DNA of 64,000 nucleotides, from the NCBI GenBank assembly GCA_019671135.1, contig JAHRHY010000002.1, forward strand, positions 1 to 64,000, written 5' to 3'. This DNA is from Linnemannia hyalina (lineage: Eukaryota; Mortierellomycota; Mortierellomycetes; Mortierellales; Mortierellaceae). This document shows, piece after piece, positions 21,601 through 31,127 of this stretch; the stretch's first letter is position 1, and the number at the start of each line of letters is the position of its first letter. The position numbers and the translations under genes were made by a program. The notes under the pieces are model-generated. The model saw only the letters and a list, made by a program, of their open reading frames with translations. It was not told where the DNA came from and ran no database searches.

Positions 21601-21841
21601 AAGATTTGATACGCTTGTTGGCAGGTGCCTTGTTGTTACTACGTTTTATATGACCTCTATCTTGATCTTGATGACGTCCACAGTATGTTTGACCAAGTTT
21701 GGCTACACTACCACAATTAGCACCCTTAATGGTTGTGCCTTGACACTTGCGCGCAGGATCGTGGACATAACAATGCATGCCTTCATCACCAACTTCTTTC
21801 ATCCAACTGCGCTTCGACTTGGTGCAGATGGCGCCACAAAA
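21346..21841. repeat. Palindromic duplication of the Cys/His-rich coding segment
   Basis: The arm 21346-21586 and arm 21601-21841 (241 nt each) are reverse complements with only a few mismatches, separated by 14 nt. Transcription through both would give a long hairpin RNA. The minus-strand copy encodes the same Cys/His segment without the N-terminal part. Confidence 0.9.
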
Positions 21842-22072
21842 CTTGGAAGTTACGATTGTTATGATATTTGTTGATATACAGATCGTTGGTAAACATGCCA
21901 ATGGTGAAAAAATAAATGTCATAAAGAGTGCATGCATTGTAGAACATCTTAGATATAAATTTAGATAGCACATAGGGTCAAAGGTCTACAGCATATTTGG
22001 CACACAAAGAAACCTCAGAACCATGCCAATAACTCTGGCTCTGATTCAGTTGTGCGGGTACTTTGTACGAGT

Positions 22073-22597
22073 TTAATAAGTATTGCGTTTTCCTAAAATA
22101 AAATAAATGCCATTAATAACGTTACCTGACTGCTGCGCGTGATCGTACTGCGTAGTCTCTGAACTAGAACTCAGGGGAGGAAGGGCATTTGCGGATGATT
22201 CATGTAGCGGCCGTGTCGTAGCGGATCTGCTGTGACCAAGCTCCTCCTTGGCAGCTAGTAGTGGCAAACAAAAAGTTATTGTTACTCAAAGCATTCGGGG
22301 GTCGACCAAACATAATTCAGACTTTTCATGCAACTAACCTTCTAATTGGTGGTCGATCTCGCCGGTAAGCAAGTCCGCTGCTCCTGCTCGCACTGCTTCC
22401 GGAACTTTGTTTGTAATTATAACATTGTACTCATTCTTGCAGGCGGCTCTGAGCTCCTCCGTGTAATCCAGTCTCAAAGCCTGCTCATCATCCTGTTCCC
22501 GACAGGTACAAACGTAGTTCGTATAACAGAGATAGGTCGAGCGATAATCCTTGTGCCCGTGGAGGTCCTGTAAAGTGTATTCAGTGAAGCTCAGCAT
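22073..22597 (-). CDS. Hypothetical protein, two exons
   Basis: Exons 22597-22339 and 22254-22073 join in frame across an 84-nt intron (GTTAG donor, CTACTAG acceptor) and give 146 residues. The sequence includes a Cys-containing stretch (YLCYTNYVCTCRE) and an acidic helix (ALRLDYTEELRAACKNEY), then a Ser-rich tail. No family is recognised. It lies beyond the 3' end of the XPG-Fanzor gene on the same strand and might belong to the same element; that is a guess. Confidence 0.4.
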
Positions 22598-22730
22598 TAT
22601 TGTCGAACGGCGCTCCTATTTAGATGACAAAAATTGGAAGCCGGGTTGGAAGCCTCCGTGCCGAATGTGTTAGCTGGCTAGATTGTCATAGGAATCTGTG
22701 AAGCCTGTATTATCACGCAAAAAGGGTCTG

Positions 22731-23043
22731 CAAGGACCAATTGAGGCATAGGGCGGCAATGTTCCCCCGGACCTCCAAGAGGGTCGACCATTCAACTTGG
22801 AGGTTCATGTGGGCCCGACCACTTTAGAACTGCCACATCTGTGGTTAACGTTCACCATCAAATAGCTCAACGCAAAAAAATAAAAAAATAAGTAGATCGA
22901 CAAAGACCAGTTGAGGCATAAGGCGGCAATGTTCCCCCGGACCTCCAGGAAGGCAGACCATTCAACCTGGAGGCTCATGTGGGCCCGACCGCTTTTAGAA
23001 CAACAGCTGCATCTGTAGCACGCGTTCACCATCAGCCAGTCCA
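22731..23043 (-). repeat. Two direct repeats with a conserved hairpin; candidate guide-RNA region
   Basis: Copies at 22731-22870 and 22901-23043 have a period of 170 bp and about 80 percent identity. Copy A has ACCTCCAAG (22771-22779) pairing with CTTGGAGGT (22796-22804). Copy B has CCTCCAGG (22942-22949) pairing with CCTGGAGG (22966-22973). The A-T pair became G-C by changes on both sides. They lie 300-600 bp past the 3' end of the minus-strand Fanzor-like ORF, where Fanzor/TnpB guide RNAs are typically encoded. The RNA role is inference. Confidence 0.5.
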
Positions 23044-23341
23044 AGGTATGAATGTAAAGGAAGAATACAAAAAGGACGCGCCAATTACAAAACCAAGCGG
23101 GCAATCGCTTACTTAAACGTGTGCGGAAGAGGAAGAGGATGGTATGACAAGTATGACTTTTGGTCTGAAAAAGGGCGCGGAAACAGGACAATGGGCGCGA
23201 GAATTACGTCATCGAAGTTAGTAATCTCGCGCCATCGCTCACGTGACCCGACACTATGGAGCATGCTGACAAGCATGCATATCAAACTATGGATGATATT
23301 GCTATGATACATCCCGTAATATGGAGAAACTCCTGCGTTCA
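23044..23341. other. 3' flank of the XPG-Fanzor gene
   Basis: No gene seen. If the downstream repeats are part of a guide RNA, this stretch would be its 5' side or the mRNA 3' UTR. Confidence 0.35.
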
Positions 23342-26300
23342 TTATTTCCTTGACTTGTTCTTGGTGTGGACGGATGGTGTATCAGCCGTGGGAACGACAT
23401 CAGTGTTGGGGTCCTCGACTGAGACGATCGAAGTGGCACGTCTCTTTCTGGTTGGGCCACTCACAGTGGTCGTCGCCGCCATCGACGGGCTGGCTGCTGC
23501 TGATCCTCCTCCAGCATTGCCGCCCACATTGACGTCCATGGCCTCAGGTGGTCCATCTGCTCCCTCTCCGCCACCACCACCACCACTGTCGCCACCAGTA
23601 GTAACATCCATCCATGGGTAAGTTCCGTCTCGACGCTGAGGTTGGAGGTAGAGCGGCCGCTGCTGGTGGATCAGATGGCCCTTGATGGCATTGTTCATGT
23701 TTTTCGATGCCATCACATCACGCTGCCAGAAGCGCTTACAGATCTTGCAAAAGAGCGTCCACCAGTCCGACGTCGCACAAACAAAGTCATGGCAGTATGG
23801 GCATCGTTTGGATGAAAAGTACTCACTGATCCCGATGACCAAATAGCCCAACGAACGAGCCTAAGTCAAGACAAAAAATAGAGGTATTAGCAAGTCGCTA
23901 TAAAGGAATGGCCCTGCTGAACAGTCGTCGCAAAGATGTGCCCTACCAGATTGATGAAAAACGCTTGAAAGGTGCCGTTGAGTCCAGGTGGGCCATGTAC
24001 ACCAGTAAACTTGGCCAGTCCAATTGCGATCACAACTCGTCGATGTGGCATCCTTGGCCGCCCAACAGATCCGCCGATCATTTTGAGCAGGCCCTCAGCA
24101 ACCTTGCAGAATTCCTCTTGCCGACACACCTCGGAGTCCCACTTGTGTTTCCAGAAGTTGGTTTGATTGTAGAAGTTGTCCAAATCTTCCTCTGATGCTC
24201 GGCGCGCGGCAACGTACTCTCGAAACGAGGCACCTTCTCTCATGAGAGGCGGCAGAGCGGTCTCAATGTCCTGAATGGCCCTTCCGGTAGATGATCCGGT
24301 GGTGAATTCCTTTCTGTCCTCGAGCCAGCCGGCAAAGCTGTCCGATGGTCGCGACACAGCCTTGCGCTTGACCACCAGATCAAAGTACCGAGTCGTCTGA
24401 GGTTCCTTCAGCTTGTGCGCCTTTTGCCTTGCCCTTTGCCGTCTTCGATAACCGGGCTTCCGCTTGCCTCGTCGTGTCTTTTCTTCTTCTTCAGCTTCTT
24501 GTCTCGTTCCTTGCCGTGGGGTTGCGCTAATGTTGCAGGGGTCTGACCGGGTGGGAGTGAGATGGTGGCGCCGATTAGGCAGGAGGTACCCAAGTCGAGC
24601 GACAGAACTCCAACTTGACTAGGGTCAGCACCCGACAGGTTCTCCACATCTGTGGCAGTAGAGAAGACATTGCGGACCTCTGTCAGATATCCGTTGGTGC
24701 CGCCGATGGTGGTGACGAGCGCGTTGGGCAACTTGTTCTCGGGAAAACGACGGTATCTGACGGACTGAATCTCTTTCAGTTTAAAGGCCAGCAGCTGCAG
24801 CAAACGGCCGTTAGTATGGATCGAGCCTTTGAGAACATAGCCCTTGCCATGCCATTCCTTGGGATCAAACTTCTCGGCCCGTAGACATCCGAGGTGCTCC
24901 CGAAGTCCTTCTTTCCCGTCCTTGCCGTCCATATCCATGATTGTTGTCGTTTTGCGGAAGCCTTTGTCGTGCTTGTTTGGCGGAAGGCCAACATCCGACA
25001 GGAAAGTAGTCACGAAGCGACCAGGGGTCGTGCTGGTCAGCCAGTTCAGAGCGTCAGCTTGCGAGGGATTGATGGTTGGATCCTGAAAGAAACGATCCTT
25101 GATTATCATACTGCGGATCTTGTCCTTGAGGACCGGCCAGGCCCAGAACAGCGGCAGCAGCTGCCGTTCAGAGAAGCCAATATAGCGAGCTGCCAATGGT
25201 GAGAGGGGCGCTATGCGTCTCAATCTACCGCTGGATTTGTTTAGACGAAGATAATTCTCGATGGCAGGCAGGTTGGAGTTGATCTTGGGGAGTGTTGTGC
25301 CAGGTTGGCATGGTGGTTGTGAGTTGATCTATTGTAAAGAGGACAAAGACATTGGGTCGGAAAAAGTTTGATTAGTGTTGATCTCCATGCATTTATTCCG
25401 TGACAAAGCTTGGGTTGACAACTTCACGTTACCTTGTTCTCAAGTGCGACCGATACATCATTTTTACAGAACGGTAGAATTGCTTGGTGGTCGATTCGAG
25501 AAGCGCGCTTGTTGAGTAAGACACCATGCGTCGAGGAGCAGGGGGCAAGGCGATGCCCAAGGAGGCGGCACGTGCAAGCAGCTGTCCGACTTGGCGCTCG
25601 ATAACCGTCTTGAACTTGGTCTTGGGAGAGCAGATATGTGCCAGCAAAATCTGGTAGAAAGCAATAAACGGCTTGTCCATTGCCGACGGCTCAGCATCTT
25701 CGTCGACATCATCCTCTAGGTCCTCCTCACCTGCATCCTCGGCGGTTGTGCCAGCGGAACTGCTGCTGCTTTCCTGCGAATCCTGGTGGGGCTTAGGCGA
25801 TAGGCGAATTTTGGACTTGACAGTGGGACATAGCGTGTTCAGGATGGTTCGGTCCTCCTCGGTCTGACCACGCTCAAAGATGGTCTCGATGAACGAGCCA
25901 AAAAAAACTCCTGTGCGCGTCTCATCGTCACGCGAGCTTGCTCGACAATGTCCAGTATGCAGGCGGAGACATCGGATTGTTGCTGTTGCTGTTGCTGCTT
26001 TGACGAGGGGAGTTGGTTGTCGTCAGTGGTGGTTCCTGCCGCTGCCCGGTTGCTGTTGGCTCTGATCGTGCCGACGGGAAGGGAGACAAGGGGATGCTCC
26101 CACACCATAGCATTGATCAGCTGCTGCTTGTCCATCTCCTCAATCTTGCGCGGTGGCTTCTTGAGTAGCTCCATTTCCTTTTTGAGTCGTCGCTCGTCAC
26201 GCTGCCGCATCTTCTCGGCCTGCTTCTTCTCGTTTTCGGCTATCGACTGCTGGTAACGCGCTTCTTGTTTCGCCGTGTACGGCTTCAACTGGTACTGCCT

Positions 26301-27747
26301 GCATATATATGGCGGCTCATGCTGCTGCGGTTTTGACCGTGCCTTGGGCGAGTATCGTGGCCGATGCACCTGTCGCGAGAATCCAGGCTGGTGAGCTGGC
26401 CGGTCGATCACATGGTGTCGTCGAAACTCTTTGTGCTTGCCCTCCCGTTCGGGTTTGGTGTCACTGAAGAATGTACCAGAATGCATGAGGAGCAAAACAA
26501 TGTGTTAGAGTATTTGCAAATAATGACGAAACTGATATCAGCAAGTCATATGGGAGAAGAGCACAATGGGTTACCTCTTGCTGCTCGTGATCATGCGCTT
26601 CTGTGCCTTGGCCAATTCATGCTGCTCTTTGATTGAATGGTATTGCTGAAGGAGGACATTGTACGACATGGAGGGCGCAGAGGAGGTCGTGAGCGGTGTT
26701 ACTGACTGTGCAGTCGACGATGGATCAGAGATTACGCCTGCTGGAACAGCAATCTCCTGAGTCATCGTGGTAAACACGAGAATAGAAGCTGTAAAATCGA
26801 TCTCGTCTTGGTTGCGGCCGACCACATGTGGACTTCTGAGGTATTCTTGCACCAGTGATGGCACGTCTAATATAGAAAGGTATCAAAAGAAGTTATGGTG
26901 AGTCTGGTCATGTCCACAATGAAGAGAGACCTCCAGATATACTAGCAAGTCCTTTGTTCTTACCTCCATCTGGTAGATCCTTGATAATCTTGTAGTTAGT
27001 GGCGATACCCAGGGATGGAATGTTCTTGTTATAGTCATTGGAGGAGACGCTTGCCAGAGCAGTGAATTTGGTGGTCGACAGACCTATCTGGGCCAACACC
27101 GACACCTTGTTGTACTCGAGGACCTTGAACTCATCTCGCTTGCCCACAGAACACCACATGAACTTAACCGGATCGTACGCGAAAAAATATGAGTCTTGGG
27201 ACAGCACGATGTCCGTGGGTTGACAGTCAGCAGCGATCGCGTTATCCGCCTCCGTCCGGCAGAGACGCGCGTCCTGTTGTTGACCAAGTAAGAAATCAAC
27301 AAAGTCCTCGCGATCCTGAAGGGACCATGTGAATCCTCCTCGCAGATTCTTGTCGACGTTCTTAAACATGGCCTTGGTGGGTGGTTAGCCTCCGCCGATA
27401 CGTTCGCTAAGTGTGTTGGTGGCGACCTCGGCGGCCATGAGAGCCTTGACACGTTTCGCGTTCCGCTCATGGTGAGCTTCTTTCTTCTCGAGAGCAGGGA
27501 GGCCGTCCACGTAGAACACCATGCGTAAGGGGTCGCCGTACTTCTTGATGTGTGCAAACAAAATGGCATGTGCTTTTGACTTGTCGTGTGCATATTTGAT
27601 GTACGCCCATAGAATCTTGCTGTAAAACGAGAGAACATCAACGCGCACCATGGCGTCGTCAGGCAGGGGGTAGCGCTTGGGGTGACGAAGGGTAGGATTG
27701 TATCCTTTTTTCCTTCTGAGCCACCAGTACAATCCTTTTAAGCCCAT
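23342..27747 (-). CDS. XPG/FEN1-like nuclease fused to Fanzor/TnpB-like RuvC nuclease (frame-disrupted)
   Basis: Five exons (27747-26964, 26866-26575, 26463-25433, 25328-23947, 23860-23342) encode about 1,336 residues. The N-terminus is XPG-like: MGLKGLYWW, Asp37 in VRVDVLSFY, Asp81 in YVDG, the I-region TEADNAIA (about 165-172), SQDSYF with Tyr where a second Asp is usual, and an H3TH-like SSNDYNKNIPSLGI. The middle is basic, Gln-rich and acidic. The C-terminal half is Fanzor/TnpB-like. It has RuvC-I LSLDLGTS (near 24594), a segment VVIAIGLAKFTG lacking the usual Glu, an alternative Glu in GISEYFSSK, a zinc ribbon CPYC...CKIC, and RuvC-III RFWQRDVMASKNM. An in-frame TAA (27385-27387) could lie in a 54-nt intron. 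Frame changes at homopolymers near 25900, 25461 and 24479 each need one added base. So this is either a recent pseudogene or an assembly with homopolymer errors. The predicted role is RNA-guided DNA cleavage, from family knowledge. Confidence 0.75.
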
Positions 27748-28215
27748 GAGGAGGAAGCTCGTGTGCGTGTGTGACAGTAAGAGTTCATTAAATGAGAATA
27801 TGGGAAAGGGATGGGACATTCATTTCAGCGAAAACAGAGACGAAGGGCGTGAGAAATACATCACCGATGATATTAAATCGCATTTGCTGAGAGGATTTAC
27901 AACTGCATGAGCAGAACCTGTTTCCGGGCGTCACGCAAGTACCAAGCTTCAGCCAACCCTCCAGCCAATAAGACGTATTACAAAACATCATTAACGTATT
28001 TCTTACGTCTATTACCACCTTTTCCGATTTTAAGTTGAATACGAAAAGACCATTCGAGTCCTGAATCATACTATGTGGTCTGTTTCCAACCAGCACAATT
28101 CACTGGTTTCGAGCATTGGTACAGCACCTCAGCCGCACGGCACAAAAAAAAAAGGCTTGGTCTTTCATCTTTATGACATGCATCTAACCCTTTCATCAAC
28201 ACCATTGAACACAAC
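27748..28215. other. Divergent promoter region between XPG-Fanzor and GT10 genes
   Basis: 468 bp shared by two divergent genes. No terminal inverted repeat or target duplication that would mark a transposon end was found by eye. The reading frame extends upstream to 27819 on the minus strand, but MGLKGL at 27747 matches the conserved XPG N-terminus and is preferred. Confidence 0.45.
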
Positions 28216-29719
28216 ATGAGCACCCCAGCCAAAGAATATCCGATCTTATGGTGGAAACAGGAAGGCAGAGAAGGCATTGACGGCTGGGAGGTCACTGGCT
28301 GCGACCTTCCCTACACCTGCCGGAATTCCCTGAACGAGTCGTACTGGGACCAGTCGCCGCTTGTCCTTGTCAACGTTGGCCAGGTTGAACATGGTCTGCC
28401 GCCCCAGGAGGAATTTGACGCTGGCAAGAAGGCAATGATCTTTTACGGAGGTAGGTTGTCTTTCCTGTGCGTTGTTCTCTCTCTCCGTTCACTGTCCTCT
28501 GTCGTCTCCTTTTTTTTTCTGCGATCTCTCTCTCTCTCCCCCCCCCCCCCCCCTTTCCCCCCCTTATTCACCTCGACACTCGTTCCTAACGGCCAACATA
28601 CTTGTCAACCATTGCATTGCTCGTTGTTGCATCCATTTTCTTAAAAAAAAAGCGGAGGCACCCAAGTACTTTGAACGGGATCCCAAGATCATCGGCCGGT
28701 TCACATACAGGTTCACATTCAACCCAACATCTGATTATGTCGTTCCATATTTTGACACCGACATAATCGACATGGTCCTCCAGCCACCACCAGTGTCCCT
28801 CGAGCACAAGAACACCATGAGGAAGCAAGGATTCGTCAACAGCCAGGGGAAAGGGCTCGCGCCAATTGCATGGATCGTCAGCAACTGCGACTCGTTCAGC
28901 GGCCGCCATTTCTACGTCTACCAGCTCCAAAAGTACATCGACATTGACATCTACGGCCACTGCAACCCGACACGGCCCTGGCCCACGGACATCAATGGCA
29001 GGGATCTCTCTCCCGAGCAGATTGTCCAACAGTACAAGTTTTACCTGGCAATTGAAAACAACAACTGCGACTACTATGTGACAGAGAAGCTGCAGCGGGC
29101 GTACAAGGCAGCGGCCATCCCCATTGTCGATGGCCCCAAGGATTATAGCGCCTTTGCAGCCACTCGCATCGCTCTCATCCAGACTGACGACCACACACCC
29201 AAGTCGCTCGCCCGCCTTGTTAAGGAGCTGGACAGCAACGACGACCTGTACAGGAACCGCATTGGATACAAGTATCCCAAGGACCCATCACATCGTCCCA
29301 CCACCAAGGACCTCTCGCCATACTTTGTCAGGACATGGACCAACCCCAATACCAATCCACGAAAGGAAGGAAGCTATCGTCAAGCATGGCCACCTTCGTT
29401 CGATGAGTCCATCTGCCGCGTCTGTGAACTCGCACACGACATCTCTGAAGGGCTTGTGCAGCTGGATCCAATGCAGCGGCTCCAAGCGGACACGACGTGC
29501 GTCCTCAAGAAGCACTACCATATGACATGGTTTATAGAGTACCACTGGCGCATCGCCCTTGCCATCCTCACATCCATGGCCGTCCTTGTGTACTTGCTCA
29601 CTCGACAACCAGTCAAGCAGTTGTGGATGCCCCTCGTCAAGTCGGTCCTGCCACATCGCTGGCGACGGGACAACACCTATATGGAGCTGTCCATTGTCAA
29701 AGACGACTTAATCAACTAG
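28216..29719 (+). CDS. Alpha-1,3-fucosyltransferase-like (GT10) with C-terminal membrane anchor
   Basis: Exons 28216-28450 and 28653-29719 join in frame to give 433 residues. The intron carries a C-run and an A-run before its AG. The GT10 signature is YKFYLAIENNNCDYYVTEKL, followed by AAAIPIVDGPKDYSAF; upstream, APIAWIVSNCDS and DIDIYGHC are the acceptor/donor-region motifs of the family. The enzyme should transfer fucose from GDP-fucose to a glycan. Known GT10 proteins are usually type II with an N-terminal anchor. Here the N-terminus (MSTPAKEYPILWWKQEG) goes straight into the catalytic domain, and a hydrophobic segment (IALAILTSMAVLVYLL) sits near the C-terminus. A decayed paralogue lies 320 bp downstream. 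Confidence 0.85.
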
Positions 29720-30039
29720 AATGCTTCTTAATAGACCCTACTTTGTTCCACCACTGGAAGGTGGCATGCATCTTTATTGTGGTTCATTCGTTTTGGTTTT
29801 TGTTGGCTTGGAAAATCTTTGGCACAGCAGTAGAGGGAGAGGGGAGCACTTTTAGTTTTTTCCGATAGCCCAACCTTACCTTTTGCCCGCTTCCATTTCA
29901 CTGCCATCCCCGCTGTCGTTGGTGTATTTGTTCGTTTCATTCTTTATCATTCTTTCTTTCTTTCTTTCTTTCCTCTTCTCTCCTCCCCTGTACCTAAAAT
30001 ATCTATCAATAATCCAGCAGCAGCAGCCAATATCAACAA
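29720..30039. other. GT10 3' region and spacer
   Basis: Contains a TTTC microsatellite near 29950-29972. No gene. Confidence 0.4.
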
Positions 30040-30790
30040 AGGAGTTTCCGATTCTGTGGTGAACAACCTGGTTCTGGGCCGACGAGAAGGAAGGCTGGCT
30101 CATCGACAAGTGCGGCCTGCCCTATAACTGTCGCATGACCCACAACCGCGCCGTCTACAACTAGGCCAGCACCATTGTTTTCCATGGGTCCATGTTCCAC
30201 GAGAATATCAAGGACAGTTATCACTAATCAAGGATCTTCCGCCGCTCGAGGATGCTCAACATCCAAAGAAAGTATAGGTCATGAACACAGGTATAGCATG
30301 TGGGCTACATAAGCTTTCATAAACGCTGGAGAAAATACTGCGACAACAATCACCCCTGACAATCCTTTTGTTTTTCTTTCTATCGTCTTTCCGTTTTGCG
30401 AAAAAAAATAAATAGCCAAGGCACCCAAGCCATTCCAGTATGATCCACAGCTAATGGGCCTATTCACTCATGTATGGCCACACCATCTCGAGAGCGACAT
30501 TGTCGAGACGTACTTTGGCAGCGGACGAACAGGAAACCTAAGCTACCTCAAGAGTATCATGGCCAAACCAGCATACACCATTCAGGAGAAGAACCACTTT
30601 CGGCGAGGAGGAGGAGAAGAGAAGGAACAGGAAGAGAAGGAGATCAAGGGCAACAATCACAATAGCAAAGAGCATTAGCGCCCATCGCTTGATTGTCAGA
30701 AACTGCAAAGCCGATAACAAGCGGCATTACTTTGTCAATCAGCTGCAAAAGCACATCCTCATCGATATCTATGACCGAGCTCAATGCATG
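30040..30790 (+). pseudogene. Decayed GT10 fucosyltransferase copy
   Basis: Translation from 30040 gives KEFPILW, a TGA, then WFWADEKEGWLIDKCGLPYN, matching the start of the gene at 28216 (KEYPILWW ... GWEVTGCDLPY). A TAG follows VYN. After an intron-like gap, AKAPKPFQYDP (from 30417) matches the AEAPKYFERDP exon. Later, RNCKADNKRHYFVNQLQKH and IDIYDRAQC match the SNCDSFSGRHFYVYQLQK/IDIYGHC part, but in another frame. The catalytic motif region is gone. Stops, a frameshift and truncation make it a pseudogene from tandem duplication. Confidence 0.85.
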
Positions 30791-31127
30791 TCCAACAGGG
30801 TTCATTTTTTTGTAACAGCACAGGCCAATAGAAGTGTCTTCTCATTCAGGACTCGCATTACTACTTTGCCTATTCTTCTGCGCATGTTACTTTTGAATGT
30901 CTATGTACCCCCTTGACCCTTCTTTCTCTTTCTCATACAACAAACAAAAGGTTTTCACAGTACCAAGGCACAAACACGCAGCAAAAAAGGCATAAGTCAA
31001 AAGGTGGTCTATCAGGGTATCATTTATTATGCGTGTGTGTGTGTGTGTGTGTGAAAGAAAGAAAGAAGGAAAAAAATAAGCAAAGGAGACATCTAATGAA
31101 AAACAAAGAAATGGAGACACATAAAGA
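30791..31127. other. Spacer with (GT)n microsatellite
   Basis: A GT run lies at about 31031-31053, followed by GAAA-type repeats. It separates the GT10 pseudogene from the convergent DnaJ gene. No gene. Confidence 0.5.

Noticed and set aside
21467..21973. Minus-strand 168-residue ORF with the same Cys/His motif
   Set aside because: It arises because the region is a palindrome; the forward gene at 21205 has the N-terminal extension and is preferred.
27748..27819. Upstream start for the XPG-Fanzor gene
   Set aside because: The 24 extra residues are hydrophobic and unlike XPG proteins; MGLKGL at 27747 is the conserved family start.
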